Part shown: positions 42,816 through 52,125 of the stretch, in pieces
How positions within the stretch are numbered: position 1 is the stretch's first letter
Layout of the letters: the number at the start of each line of letters is the position of its first letter
Origin: Anaerostipes caccae L1-92
GTDB taxonomy: Bacteria; Bacillota; Clostridia; Lachnospirales; Lachnospiraceae
DNA: 64,000 bases
Reading direction: 5' to 3'
NCBI RefSeq assembly: GCF_014467075.1
Contig: NZ_AP023027.1
Location: 2,855,501-2,919,500 of the forward strand
Made by a program: the position numbers and the translations under genes
Notes under the pieces: generated by a model
Told to the model about the DNA's origin: nothing
Databases searched by the model: none
Seen by the model: only the letters and a program-made list of their open reading frames with translations

Positions 42816-42888
42816 AGCTGAAAACCGGATTTGAACCGGCGACCCCTTCATTACGAGTGAAGTGCTCTACCAACTGAGCTATTTCAGC
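42816..42888 (-). tRNA. tRNA-Thr (anticodon CGU)
   Basis: Cloverleaf on the - strand: acceptor GCTGAAA/TTTCAGC, D-arm GCTCAGTTGGTAGAGC, anticodon arm CTTCA-CTCGTAA-TGAAG with anticodon CGT, T-arm GCCGGTTCAAATCCGGT. No CCA is encoded. The 3' end faces the recombinase remnant, as expected of a tRNA used as an integration site. Confidence 0.97.
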
Positions 42889-42902
42889 ATATGAGGAGCC
42901 TT

Positions 42903-43160
42903 TTATGCTCCTTTTGTCAAATATTTTTCAATTGTTGTGATGGCAGTTTCTTCGTCTGCTCCGTCAGCAACAACAGTTATATTATCTAAATCATCCAACC
43001 CAAGACTCATCATACCCATGATACTTTTTCCGTTGATCCTTTTGTTGCCTGCCTCGATCAGGATCTTGCTCTCAAACTGGCTGGCCATCTGGACCAGAAA
43101 GGCAACCGGACGTTCTTCCTTGTTCTCGGTCACATGAATATTGATACTCTTAGAAATCAT
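42903..43160 (-). CDS. crh: HPr-like protein Crh (catalytic His replaced by Glu)
   Basis: 85-residue HPr-fold protein. The regulatory serine region is intact (NGKSIMGMMSLG, Ser46 equivalent), so it can be a substrate of the HprK kinase encoded 3.6 kb upstream. The PTS phosphorylation site is not: the usual GIHARPA reads NKEERPV, placing Glu where His15 should be. B. subtilis Crh has Gln there and also follows whiA. Like Crh it should act in catabolite regulation (with CcpA) but not in sugar phosphotransfer. Its start overlaps the whiA stop by 4 bases. Confidence 0.82.
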   Translation of the reverse strand: MISKSINIHVTENKEERPVAFLVQMASQFESKILIEAGNKRINGKSIMGMMSLGLDDLDNITVVADGADEETAITTIEKYLTKGA

Positions 43161-44083
43161 AATGATCCTCCCATTCTCATATCTTCAGCAATCTTACTCA
43201 GCTTCTTAAGACGATGATTGACCCCTGATTTGCCTACGGGGGGATTCAGCATCTCTCCTAGCTCTTTCAGAGTAGCCTCCGGATGTTCCAATCGCAGATA
43301 GGCGATGTCTTGCAGTCCCTGGTTCAGTTCACTAAGCCCTCTATGCTCTTGTAAAAATCGAATATCCTCGGCTTGCTTCACGGCTGCTGACACTGTCTTG
43401 TTAATGTTGGCAGTCTCACAGTTTACACGGCGGTTCACCGTGTTCCTCATATCTTTCAAGATACGGACATTTTCGAGGTTCATCAAAGCTATGTGTGCTT
43501 CCATAATGTTCAGTACATCAACGATCTTGGCACCTTCTTTGATATACACTACATAGTACTTCTTACGAATAACTATTTTAGCATCTAATTCAAAAAAATC
43601 AAGCACATCTTGCAATTGTACCGCAAATTGTTCATGAAGAGTTACAATTTCAAAGTGATAATTCTTCTCCGGATCACTCATGGAACCGGCTGCCAGAAAT
43701 GCTCCCCGGATATAGGCCCTTTTACAGCACGTGTTCTGCAGGACTAATCCAAAGTTTTTCGGTTCGAAATATTTCACTGCTTTCAATAATAAAACACAAT
43801 CCTCATGTTTGTCAACAAAAACCGAATAATTTCGACTTCTTTTTAGATATTCGTTGCGTTTTACCTGAAGTTCTCCATGTATATGGAATGTGTCTTTCAG
43901 CAGCGTAAAAAACCGTTTCGCCACCGATACATTCTCCGTATGAACCTTGACCAGATAGATTCCCTTCTCTTCGCGGACTTCCCCGCAAAAGTTGAGAATA
44001 CCGGCAAGTTCTGCAATTTTACAGTGTCTTGCTCCGCTCGTAAGCCTTGCAAGTTCTTCTTTGACTTCACTTGAAAATGACAT
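43157..44083 (-). CDS. whiA: DNA-binding protein WhiA
   Basis: 308-residue WhiA: an N-terminal LAGLIDADG-homing-endonuclease-like fold (FSSEVKEELARLTSGARHCK; KRAYIRGAFLAAGSMSDPEK near residue 120) and a C-terminal helix-turn-helix (RLEHPEATLKELGEMLNPPV, GKSGVNHRLKKLSKIAEDM). In Firmicutes it affects cell division and chromosome segregation. It follows rapZ by 3 bases; the yvcK gene that separates them in Bacillus is missing here. Confidence 0.95.
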   Translation of the reverse strand: MSFSSEVKEELARLTSGARHCKIAELAGILNFCGEVREEKGIYLVKVHTENVSVAKRFFTLLKDTFHIHGELQVKRNEYLKRSRNYSVFVDKHEDCVLLLKAVKYFEPKNFGLVLQNTCCKRAYIRGAFLAAGSMSDPEKNYHFEIVTLHEQFAVQLQDVLDFFELDAKIVIRKKYYVVYIKEGAKIVDVLNIMEAHIALMNLENVRILKDMRNTVNRRVNCETANINKTVSAAVKQAEDIRFLQEHRGLSELNQGLQDIAYLRLEHPEATLKELGEMLNPPVGKSGVNHRLKKLSKIAEDMRMGGSL

Positions 44084-44086
44084 TTC

Positions 44087-44941
44087 CTACCTCGTTATAT
44101 CTCTATGCTCAACCTTCACCGGATATGGCAGCTGTTTTAATTTTTCTGCCAGTGCATTCGTGATGGTGACAGAACGGTGCTTTCCTCCAGTGCAGCCGAT
44201 CCCTATGACCAGATTATACTTTCCTTCTTTGATGTAGTTGGGAATCAGAAATTTGAGCATATCTTCTAATTTCTCTAAAAATACTCTGGACTCTTCATGT
44301 TTCATGACAAACTCCTGAATAGGCCTGTCATTGCCGGTCAGAGGGCGCAGAGAAAGGTCATAATAAGGATTGGGAAGGAATCTTACGTCAAACACCAGGT
44401 CTACGTCTGCCGGTATACCGAATTTGAACCCAAAAGACACCACTGCCACATTGAAGTTAGCATATTCTTCTTCCCGGACAAATATCCTGTCAATTTCAGC
44501 CTTCAGTTCCCTTGTGAGAAGCTGGCTGGTATCTATGACATAATCCGCATGTTTTTTCAAAACATCGACTGCTTCCCGCTCCTTTTCAATACCATCCTCT
44601 ATCCGGCCGTTCCTGGCCAGAGGATGATTCCTTCTGGTCTCCTTGTAACGCTTGATCAAAATCCGGTTGCTGGCATTGAGAAACAAAATTTCAAACTTGA
44701 CACCCATTTCATTGACTTTTTTTAATTCTTCTAAAAACTCATCAATCGATGCGCCGCTCCGGATATCAATGCCTAAAGCCACATTTGAAATATTTGCAGT
44801 CTTGTCAAGGGTAAGCTCCGCAAATCTGCACAGCAGTCTGGTGGGGAGATTATCCACACAAAAATACCCGACATCTTCCAGCATTTTAAGAGCACTGCTC
44901 TTTCCTGCCCCAGACATCCCGGTTACGATTACAAACCTCAT
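44087..44941 (-). CDS. rapZ: RNase adapter / nucleotide-binding protein RapZ (YvcJ)
   Basis: 284-residue P-loop protein. Walker A is VTGMSGAGKSSALKML at the start. The second nucleotide motif and conserved C-terminal VIGIGCTGGKHRSVTI segment are intact. Bacillus YvcJ binds and hydrolyses ATP/GTP; E. coli RapZ guides RNase E, absent in this lineage, so function differs. Located between murB and whiA with gaps of 12 and 3 bases. Confidence 0.95.
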   Translation of the reverse strand: MRFVIVTGMSGAGKSSALKMLEDVGYFCVDNLPTRLLCRFAELTLDKTANISNVALGIDIRSGASIDEFLEELKKVNEMGVKFEILFLNASNRILIKRYKETRRNHPLARNGRIEDGIEKEREAVDVLKKHADYVIDTSQLLTRELKAEIDRIFVREEEYANFNVAVVSFGFKFGIPADVDLVFDVRFLPNPYYDLSLRPLTGNDRPIQEFVMKHEESRVFLEKLEDMLKFLIPNYIKEGKYNLVIGIGCTGGKHRSVTITNALAEKLKQLPYPVKVEHRDITR

Positions 44942-44953
44942 ACGTAAATTCCT

Positions 44954-45862
44954 CTAAAACTTTCCGACCCGCTTCACTTCCGGTTCCAGGTCCACTCCAA
45001 ACTTTTCCTTCACTGTTTTCTGAACGTCTTCGATCAGCTGAAGAACATCTTTCGCCGTTGCGTTCTCCTGATTTACTACAAATCCGCAGTGTTTATCCGA
45101 CACACGTGCCCCTCCGACCTGATATCCTCTGAGTCCTGCGTCATCAATCAGTTTTCCGGCAAAGTAGCCCTCCGGGCGCTTAAACGTACTGCCTGCGCTC
45201 GGCAGTTCCAGAGGCTGCTTGGTCTTTCGGGCCATTGAATATTCATCCATCTGTTTTTTTATCTCAGAAGGATCTCCCTCTTTCAAAGAGAGTGTTCCGC
45301 TTAGGACTGTATATCCGCATGTAATGACATTGCTGGTACGGTATCCAAGCTCCAGTTCCTCTGCGGAAAGGGTAAGAATCTCTCCTTCTTTCGTGAGGAC
45401 TGTGGCCTCTTTTAAAACCTGGATCATCTCTCCGCCGTAGGCTCCCGCATTCATAGTGATTGCGCCTCCGAATGTTCCAGGTATGCCTCCTGCAAACTCA
45501 AACCCGGTCAGACTCCGGTTCTGTGCTTCCCGGGCAATAGAGCTCAGCAAAGCCCCAGCCTGAGCCGTAATCTCAGTTCCGTTGACTGTGATTTCATTCA
45601 TGTTCTTATAAATCTGGAGGACAATGCCGTCGATTCCACGGTCCCCTACCAGCAGATTGCTTCCGTTTCCCAGAATAAACATGGGAATTTCGTGTTTCCT
45701 GGCAGTCTTCACGGTCCACTGCACTTCCTCAATGGTTTCAGGAATAATGTACAATTCTGCCTCTCCGCCTATCCGGAAGGTCGTATGTTTTTTCATCGGT
45801 TCTTTTGTAAGTACCCGTTCGGGTGCGATCTTCTGTCTCAATTCTTCAAGAATCGTGTTCAT
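44954..45862 (-). CDS. murB: UDP-N-acetylenolpyruvoylglucosamine reductase
   Basis: 302-residue FAD enzyme that reduces UDP-GlcNAc-enolpyruvate to UDP-MurNAc with NADPH. FAD-binding domain motifs: KHTTFRIGGEAELYI, FILGNGSNLLVGDRG and EFAGGIPGTFGGAITMNAGA. The C-terminal domain has PSAGSTFKRPEGYFAG with the catalytic Ser, as in type II MurB. The start follows the ROK kinase stop by 1 base, so it is translationally linked. Confidence 0.96.
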   Translation of the reverse strand: MNTILEELRQKIAPERVLTKEPMKKHTTFRIGGEAELYIIPETIEEVQWTVKTARKHEIPMFILGNGSNLLVGDRGIDGIVLQIYKNMNEITVNGTEITAQAGALLSSIAREAQNRSLTGFEFAGGIPGTFGGAITMNAGAYGGEMIQVLKEATVLTKEGEILTLSAEELELGYRTSNVITCGYTVLSGTLSLKEGDPSEIKKQMDEYSMARKTKQPLELPSAGSTFKRPEGYFAGKLIDDAGLRGYQVGGARVSDKHCGFVVNQENATAKDVLQLIEDVQKTVKEKFGVDLEPEVKRVGKF

Positions 45863-45863
45863 G

Positions 45864-46802
45864 CTATTCTCCTTTAATCAGCCTTGCAGCCCCGTAAATT
45901 CCTGCGTCATTTCCGAGACTTGCAAGAATAAATTTCCCTTCTTTTACAGCGCCGAAGGTGTATGTCCCATAATGCTTTTTAATGGCGTCAAGAAGGATAT
46001 CTCCTGCTTTCGACACACCTCCCCCGATGACAAATACTTCGGGGTCTACTGTCAGTGTGATATTCCCGAAGGCCATTGCCAGCTTCTCTCCCAGCCGGTC
46101 GACCTGTTCTATGGCAAAGGCGTCTCCTTCTTTTGCCAGATCAAAAATATCTTTTGCCGAAAAGCCGTCCATTCGGCGCAGCGGCGTTTCTATGTCAGAT
46201 TCCCCCAGCGCTTTTTTTGTCTCATATACAATTCCTGTCGCTGAAGCGTACAGTTCCAGACAGCCGGTCTTTCCGCAGTTACACTTGCGTGTCTCCGCCG
46301 GATTTACCGTCATGTGTCCGATCTCACCGCCATATCCATGGCTTCCGTTGATGATCTGTCCGTCGACGATCATGCCGCCGCCCACACCTGTTCCCAGAGT
46401 AACCATGACAGCACTGCGGTAATCTTTCGCAGCACCAGCCCAAAGTTCTCCCAGCGCAGCCACATTTGCATCGTTGGTCACTTTGACAGGACAGTCCAGC
46501 AGTTTTCCCAGTTCCTGAGCCACGTTGACCTGCCCCCAGCCCAGATTGACACATTCATTGACCTTTTCAAAAGAAAGTACTGCCCCGGGAACCCCGACTC
46601 CTGCTCCAATCAGCTGTCCGGTTTCCATCCCATGGGATGCGATATTTTCTTTCAGCGCCGCTCCGATATCCTCTATAATATAGGCCCCGCCGTTCTCTTT
46701 TCTGGTGGGAATCTCCCACTTTTCTTTCAGGCTTCCGTCCTCCTGAAACAGTCCCAGTTTTACGGTGGTGCCTCCTACATCGACTCCATAAATGTAATTC
46801 AT
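45864..46802 (-). CDS. ROK-family glucokinase
   Basis: 312-residue cytoplasmic sugar kinase. ATP-binding motif GVDVGGTTVKLGLF at the N-terminus, DANVAALGELWAG, VTLGTGVGGGMIVDG, and the zinc-binding ROK signature CNCGKTGCLELYASAT. No DNA-binding domain, so it is a kinase and not a NagC-type repressor. Glucose is the likely substrate (GlcK/GlkA of Firmicutes). Placed between hprK and murB, it links sugar entry with the HprK/Crh control genes of the same operon. Confidence 0.9.
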   Translation of the reverse strand: MNYIYGVDVGGTTVKLGLFQEDGSLKEKWEIPTRKENGGAYIIEDIGAALKENIASHGMETGQLIGAGVGVPGAVLSFEKVNECVNLGWGQVNVAQELGKLLDCPVKVTNDANVAALGELWAGAAKDYRSAVMVTLGTGVGGGMIVDGQIINGSHGYGGEIGHMTVNPAETRKCNCGKTGCLELYASATGIVYETKKALGESDIETPLRRMDGFSAKDIFDLAKEGDAFAIEQVDRLGEKLAMAFGNITLTVDPEVFVIGGGVSKAGDILLDAIKKHYGTYTFGAVKEGKFILASLGNDAGIYGAARLIKGE

Positions 46803-46807
46803 TCTGC

Positions 46808-47743
46808 TTATTCCTCCAATTTCCCGGTCACTCGTTTGTATAATTCTTCCGCGGCATTATATCCCATCTTCTTCTGGCGGTGATTGATGGCAGCGGCCTC
46901 AACGATAATCGCCAGATTTCTTCCCGGACGGATCGGCAGCGCGTGTGCCACAACCTTATTCCCGAGATATTCTATATAATTTTCATCCAGTCCGAGCCTG
47001 TCATAATCTGTTTCTTTGTTCCAGTCTTCCAGCTGAATGACAAGATCAATGCTCTGGGTCATCTTGACGCTCTCCACACCGAACAGGTTCTTTACATCAA
47101 TGATGCCGATGCCCCTGAGTTCAATGAAAAACCGGGTCACTGCCGGTGAGGAACCGATCAGGGTATCTTTGCTCACACGCTTAATCTCCACCACATCATC
47201 TGAAACAAGCCGATGGCCTCTCTTCAGAAGTTCCAAAGCAGCTTCGCTTTTGCCGATGCCGCTTTCCCCTGTGATCAGGATTCCTTCGCCGAATACATCC
47301 ACTAACACTCCATGAATTGAAATCCGGGGCGCCAGTTCCACACTCAGCCAGCGGATGACTTCTGCGGTAAACTCTGAAGTTGAATCTTTACTGATAAAAA
47401 CCGGAACTCCGTATTTCCTTCCAAAGTCAACGATCTTATCACACGGCTGTTTTCCACGGCAGAATACCAGACATGGAATCTGGGCACTGAAAAGACGGTC
47501 CAGAATCTGGTTACAGTTTTCATCCTTTTCCAAAATATTATTGATATATATATATTCTACATTTCCAATAATCTGCACCCTGGACGATGAAAAATGGTCA
47601 AAAAAGCCTGCCAGCTGAAGCGCCGGCCGGTTTACTTCTGCCTGGGTGATATAAATGTCATTGGTGTTAATTTCCGGGATCACCGGGATCAGTTCCAGCT
47701 TCTTTGCCAGTTCTGCCACCGATACTTTGTATTCCTCGCTCAT
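46808..47743 (-). CDS. hprK: HPr kinase/phosphorylase
   Basis: 311-residue bifunctional HprK that phosphorylates HPr and Crh on Ser46 and reverses the reaction. The P-loop is TGESGIGKSEAALELLKRG near residue 152, followed by HRLVSDDVVEI. The signature region has RGIGIIDVKNLFG, and the C-terminal helix RPGRNLAIIVEAAAINHRQK is present. N-terminal domain 1-130 is typical. It shares its operon with its putative target crh. ATG at 47743 follows AAGGAGG. Confidence 0.96.
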   Translation of the reverse strand: MSEEYKVSVAELAKKLELIPVIPEINTNDIYITQAEVNRPALQLAGFFDHFSSSRVQIIGNVEYIYINNILEKDENCNQILDRLFSAQIPCLVFCRGKQPCDKIVDFGRKYGVPVFISKDSTSEFTAEVIRWLSVELAPRISIHGVLVDVFGEGILITGESGIGKSEAALELLKRGHRLVSDDVVEIKRVSKDTLIGSSPAVTRFFIELRGIGIIDVKNLFGVESVKMTQSIDLVIQLEDWNKETDYDRLGLDENYIEYLGNKVVAHALPIRPGRNLAIIVEAAAINHRQKKMGYNAAEELYKRVTGKLEE

Positions 47744-47772
47744 AATGAATCCTCCTTGTCCGATTGTTATTC

Positions 47773-49656
47773 TTAGTTTATCACATTTTCTTCCTTAGAC
47801 AAATGGAAAAACGAATAGATCTCTTTTGCTGCTTTCCTTGTCATTCCCGGAACCTGCATGATCTCATCTTCCGTAGCCTCTTTGATGTTCTGTATCTGCT
47901 TAAAATGTTTCATGAGTGCTTTTCTGCGCTTCGGCCCTACACCTTTGATCTCATCCAGTACAGAGCTGACCTGGCCTTTTGCCCTCAGCGACCGGTGGTA
48001 TTCGATGGCAAACCGGTGGGCCTCATCCTGAATCCTTGTGACCAGCTGGAATGCTTCGCTCCTTTTCGGAAAATAGATTTCGTCATTATTATAGTACAAT
48101 GCCCTGGTTCTATGATTGTCATCTTTTACCATACCGCACACCGGAATATCCATTTTCAGGTCTTTTAAAACTCTCTGAGCAACATTTACCTGGCCTTTTC
48201 CTCCATCCATCAGGAGCAGATCCGGAAACTTGGTAAAACTTCCAAATTCCAGATCCTCATTTTTAGCCTTTAATTCTTCGATCTCTTTTTGTCCGTGCAG
48301 GAGTCTCCTCGTGAGGACTTCCTCCATACTTCTGTAATCATCCGGGCCGTCCACTGTCTTTAGGCGGAATTTCCGATAATCACGCTTTCTGGCCTTTCCG
48401 TCTTCGAAGACGACCATAGAGGCAACGGTCTGAAACCCGCTGATATTAGATATATCGAAGGCCTCCATCCTGTGAAGCCCCTTGATTCCAAGGAGCTGCT
48501 CGATCTCTTTCACTGCTCCGATGGTCCTTTTTTCTTCTCTCTTGAGTTTTTCTTTATCCTGTCTCAAAACATTGGACGCATTCTCTTTTGCCAGTTCAAC
48601 GAGACGATGCTTTTCTCCCCGGAGCGGAATCCGGATATGCACCCGTCCGCCCCTCTTCTTGGAAAGCCACTCTTCCACAATCTCCATATCGTCCATGCCG
48701 CACTCCAGGAAGATCTCTCCCGGCAGATACGGAGTTCCTGCGTAAAACTGTTTTACAAAGGCACTCATGAGTTCTTCATCTGTTGTCTCCTCATCCTGGG
48801 TCATATGAAAATGCTCTCTGCCCAGGAGTTTGCCGTCTCTGATAAAAAATACGGCGACCACTGCGTCCTGCTTTTCTTTGGCAAATGCGATAATATCCCT
48901 GTTTTCAAATCCATAGCTGTTGATCTTCTGCCGGTCTGCAATCTTGCCGATGCTCTTTAACAGATTTCTGTATTCTGCTGCCTGTTCAAACTCAAGGTCT
49001 GCCGCTGCCTGCTTCATCTTTTCCTCCAGCATGTCCGACACATCCTTATAATTTCCGTTCAGAAAACTCAGTACCTGATCAATGGATTTTCTATAATCTT
49101 CCCCGGAAATATAATCCTGGCAGGGCCCCTCGCACTGTTTGATCTGATAATACAGACACGGCCTGTCTTTCCCGATATCTTTCGGCAGCTTCCGGCTGCA
49201 TGTCCGGATCTTAAACAGCTTCCTGAGCAGCTCAATGATATCTTTTACCGCTCCGGCGCTCGTATATGGCCCAAAATATTTGCACTTGTCCTGTTTCATC
49301 CTTCTGGCCAGCATAATACGCGGATATTCCTCATTTGTGGTGACCTTAATGTATGGATAATTCTTATCATCCTTCAGCATGGTATTATACTTTGGACGAT
49401 GTTCCTTGATCAGATTGCACTCAAGCACCAAGGCCTCCAGTTCTGAATCTGTAATGATGTACTCAAAATATGCGATGTGCGATACCATATGCTGAATCTT
49501 TGTCGTCAAATTTCTGCTTCCCTGAAAGTACTGTCTGACCCGGTTGCAGAGTTTGATCGCCTTACCTACATATATGATCTCGTCCTTGTCATTATGCATT
49601 ATATAAACTCCGGGCTTGGCCGGAAGCTTTTTTAATTCTTCTTCAATGTTAAACAT
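47773..49656 (-). CDS. uvrC: Excinuclease ABC subunit C
   Basis: 627-residue nucleotide excision repair nuclease. The GIY-YIG domain opens with [24 protein letters not shown] (UvrB-binding) motif lies around residue 205-235 ([20 protein letters not shown]), then the UvrC RNase H-like domain ([33 protein letters not shown]) and C-terminal HhH repeats ([20 protein letters not shown]). Full length. It is the first gene of the hprK-glk-murB-rapZ-whiA-crh run. Confidence 0.96.
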   Translation of the reverse strand: MFNIEEELKKLPAKPGVYIMHNDKDEIIYVGKAIKLCNRVRQYFQGSRNLTTKIQHMVSHIAYFEYIITDSELEALVLECNLIKEHRPKYNTMLKDDKNYPYIKVTTNEEYPRIMLARRMKQDKCKYFGPYTSAGAVKDIIELLRKLFKIRTCSRKLPKDIGKDRPCLYYQIKQCEGPCQDYISGEDYRKSIDQVLSFLNGNYKDVSDMLEEKMKQAAADLEFEQAAEYRNLLKSIGKIADRQKINSYGFENRDIIAFAKEKQDAVVAVFFIRDGKLLGREHFHMTQDEETTDEELMSAFVKQFYAGTPYLPGEIFLECGMDDMEIVEEWLSKKRGGRVHIRIPLRGEKHRLVELAKENASNVLRQDKEKLKREEKRTIGAVKEIEQLLGIKGLHRMEAFDISNISGFQTVASMVVFEDGKARKRDYRKFRLKTVDGPDDYRSMEEVLTRRLLHGQKEIEELKAKNEDLEFGSFTKFPDLLLMDGGKGQVNVAQRVLKDLKMDIPVCGMVKDDNHRTRALYYNNDEIYFPKRSEAFQLVTRIQDEAHRFAIEYHRSLRAKGQVSSVLDEIKGVGPKRRKALMKHFKQIQNIKEATEDEIMQVPGMTRKAAKEIYSFFHLSKEENVIN

Positions 49657-49996
49657 CCTGGTATTCCTCCATCATTCCAACATGTGTGTTCCTATAATAC
49701 CATACCGCGGCGGAAAATGTCACATCAAAACAACCCCGCAGCAAAAGCTGCGGGGCCGTCTGTTTAATGAAAAGAGAGGATTAATATATATGAAAAACTA
49801 AACTTTGCCTTGCAAAGCACGTCCAACCATAGGGCTAAAATATGGTGTGCCCTGCAGGTATGTTTTAAGTATATCAGAATCCTCCCCGTAAACAATGGAT
49901 AGAAAATAAACAATTCTAAAGAAAAAATAAAATAGCCTGAAGGAATTCTTAGGATTACTAGGACTATCTGAAATTCAGTTTATCTCCCTCCAAAAA
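49657..49996. other. Intergenic stretch before uvrC with two structured elements
   Basis: No gene is seen. A hairpin CCCCGCAGC/GCTGCGGGG (49734-49755) on the - strand is followed by TTGTTTTG and may be a terminator for the lipoprotein gene. On the - strand at 49801-49875 lie a stem CTTTGC/GCAAAG and a pseudoknot-like set (AGGGC/GCCCT interlocked with CCATA/TATGG) that resembles the element at 28371-28416. Confidence 0.45.
49734..49755 (-). terminator. Hairpin terminator upstream of uvrC
   Basis: Nine perfect G/C-rich pairs around a 4-base loop with TTGTTTT downstream on the - strand. It would end leftward transcription from the lipoprotein/surface gene region before uvrC. Confidence 0.65.
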
Positions 49997-50671
49997 TTAC
50001 TGGCTTATGAGAAGTCTTCCAATCTGCATCTCAAAAGTATAGTTGTTTTCAGGCATCCATCGCTCTACTTCTTTTTTATTGATTTTTACCTTTTTCAGCT
50101 TCATTTTTAACGTAGTTTCTTTCATCTCTTTCGTAGGCTTTGTTTCCTTGATCAATTTTGCCATCTCGGTAAGGACATACGTTCCAATCTGGCTTTGGTC
50201 TGTTATTTTCCCTGATGCTGCGGCTTTTCTGACATTCGCCATAAGCTTGGACTGTATTTCACTCAGGTTCACACTTTGAGATTTCAGAATCACCGTAGCA
50301 GTTCCTTCTTTCTCATCTTTTTCGTCTGTCTTCACTTCATATTTAAGCTTAGATAAGGAATGCAGAAGTGCGTCAATCACTTTATCTGCATCTTCGGATT
50401 TAAAGATATTTCCGGCAGTATTTGCAGATGTCATGAAGGAAGATTTCATACTTGTTTTGTATGTGTTTAATGCCTTTTTTGCTTCTGCTTCTGTGTGTCC
50501 GTATTTGACTATCTCTTTTGTATTTCCTCTGGTAAACAGAAGATAATAAGCCTCTGCAAGCTTGTCCGGCTCCGGTATTTCCTCTTTCTTTTTACATCCG
50601 GCTAATGCGAGAGAAACGATCAATACAAGGCTTAATAAAACCGCCAGTTTTTTCTTCATTTGTCTTTTCAT
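49997..50671 (-). CDS. DUF5105-like lipoprotein
   Basis: 224-residue exported lipoprotein. A basic start (MKRQMKKK), hydrophobic segment and lipobox LAGC (Cys26) are followed by a helical, Lys-rich mature domain (EPDKLAEAYYLLFTRGNTKE; DADKVIDALLHSLSKLKYEV) of the DUF5105 kind seen in Firmicutes lipoproteins. Function is unknown. ATG at 50671 follows AAAGGAG. It may share a transcript with the secreted PPC-type protein upstream. Confidence 0.75.
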   Translation of the reverse strand: MKRQMKKKLAVLLSLVLIVSLALAGCKKKEEIPEPDKLAEAYYLLFTRGNTKEIVKYGHTEAEAKKALNTYKTSMKSSFMTSANTAGNIFKSEDADKVIDALLHSLSKLKYEVKTDEKDEKEGTATVILKSQSVNLSEIQSKLMANVRKAAASGKITDQSQIGTYVLTEMAKLIKETKPTKEMKETTLKMKLKKVKINKKEVERWMPENNYTFEMQIGRLLISQ

Positions 50672-50720
50672 AACCTATTCTCCTTTTAAACTTCTGTGTA
50701 TTTTGAGCATTCATTCAACT

Positions 50721-50746
50721 GCAGCAGAGCCAGCCGGCTCTGCTGC
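50721..50746. other. G/C-rich hairpin between two surface genes
   Basis: GCAGCAGAGCC pairs perfectly with GGCTCTGCTGC (11 bp). There is no T-tract on either side, so it may be a weak terminator or an mRNA stabiliser. Confidence 0.5.
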
Positions 50747-50762
50747 AAAGATTACTGTTTAC

Positions 50763-52016
50763 TTATTTTACATATTTTACAATGTATTTTCCGCTTGTAT
50801 TTTTCGTGTTTTTCGTAACCTTAACATAATATGTACCTTTTGATAACTTTCCTGAGAAAGTAATGTAACTTGGATTATAAGCGGTACGTGAGCTCATCTT
50901 CTTTTTCCCTTTGTATAAGGTTGCAGTCACACTTCCAGAGCTGTTATATGTAGTAATCTTGAACTGTGTGGAACGTCTCTTTGTCACTTTGAATTTATAC
51001 CAATGTGACTTTTTCTTTGCATCAGAGGCAGTTAAAACATTTGTTTTTGATTTCTTGCGTTTGATTGTTTTTGATTTTGACTTTTTAGTACCATATTTTC
51101 CGGTATAAGATTTTTTTCCATATCTTGCAGTGTAAAAATCATATTTAGAAGTACCAGATATAACAAGACGGTAACTACCCTTGCTTAATGCATGATATCT
51201 CCTGATATTTGAATTATAACTATATTTTTGATCTGTAATTCTTACCCATTTTTTCCCGCTCTTCTTTTCAATATGACTCTTTAAAGAATATCCTTTGGCT
51301 GAAACCAGATCTGTCCAAACCTGACTCCTCTTTGAAACTGAAAAATACTGATAGTTATTTCCCCCATTACCTGCTATATATTTTGCAGTTCCAGATAAAT
51401 TTCCGTTATCACTTGAGTAATAATATGGAAGGTAGCCTGTAGCAACAGCTGAATTATAAGGTGCAGACACTGTTAATCTGTACGTTCCTTTATTTACATA
51501 ATTGGCGATCACCGTATCATCGTCGGAATAACTAGATGCAATAGAATTTCCCCTGCTGTCGGTTATTGTAACAGAACAGTTTGCAGGTGTTGAGGTAATC
51601 AATCCGGTTGACTGATCAACATAAGAGTTTCCAAAAGCCACACAGAGTTTACCATTTGTAGGCATATAAATATTAGCTACTACTTGTTTACTGGTTGTAA
51701 TCGGACCTACAACATTGAACTGACCTTTTTGAATTCTCTGATTGATTGCGTTTACATTAGCCTGAGTGTTTATTCTATAAGCAGTAGTGTTTTGTACAGC
51801 CCGAGCACCTTTTGATTTTTTTGCAGCCTTAATAACCTGGCCTGACTTAACATCCTGGATGCCTTCCATTCCTTTTATTTCTGATGACACTTGACCTTTC
51901 TTGTCACCTACTTTACTTGTGATATCTTCCTTCTTCTCCGCGCCAAATGCCACAGTGCTGAATCCCAATGTAAGGGACAGCCCCAAACACACAGCGGCTT
52001 TTAAAACTTTCCTCAT
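50763..52016 (-). CDS. Secreted PPC-like domain protein, paralogue A
   Basis: 417-residue secreted protein. Signal peptide 1-26 (CLGLSLTLGFSTVAFGAE). The middle and C-terminal parts hold three beta-sandwich units with the motif KGTYRLTVSAP / KGSYRLVISGT / KGTYYVKVTKNT, typical of bacterial pre-peptidase C-terminal (PPC)-like domains. It is rich in Lys, Tyr and Ser and has no anchor. The start at 52016 is preferred, since AAAGGAG is 7 bases before it and touches the ATG at 52022. It is a diverged paralogue of the gene at 57476-58621, on the other side of a two-component system. Confidence 0.78.
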   Translation of the reverse strand: MRKVLKAAVCLGLSLTLGFSTVAFGAEKKEDITSKVGDKKGQVSSEIKGMEGIQDVKSGQVIKAAKKSKGARAVQNTTAYRINTQANVNAINQRIQKGQFNVVGPITTSKQVVANIYMPTNGKLCVAFGNSYVDQSTGLITSTPANCSVTITDSRGNSIASSYSDDDTVIANYVNKGTYRLTVSAPYNSAVATGYLPYYYSSDNGNLSGTAKYIAGNGGNNYQYFSVSKRSQVWTDLVSAKGYSLKSHIEKKSGKKWVRITDQKYSYNSNIRRYHALSKGSYRLVISGTSKYDFYTARYGKKSYTGKYGTKKSKSKTIKRKKSKTNVLTASDAKKKSHWYKFKVTKRRSTQFKITTYNSSGSVTATLYKGKKKMSSRTAYNPSYITFSGKLSKGTYYVKVTKNTKNTSGKYIVKYVK

Positions 52017-52125
52017 AAACATTCTCCTTTTTTATTATGTCTTTTCTGCTATACTTCTGACTGAGTCCCCCAACATCCAAAAGCACAGCAGCTGCCTGCT
52101 CCCATATTAATTTATTTTCTCAAAA

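Noticed and set aside
43877..44957. + strand ORFs opposite whiA and rapZ
   Set aside because: They overlap highly conserved genes completely and have no RBS or recognisable motifs.
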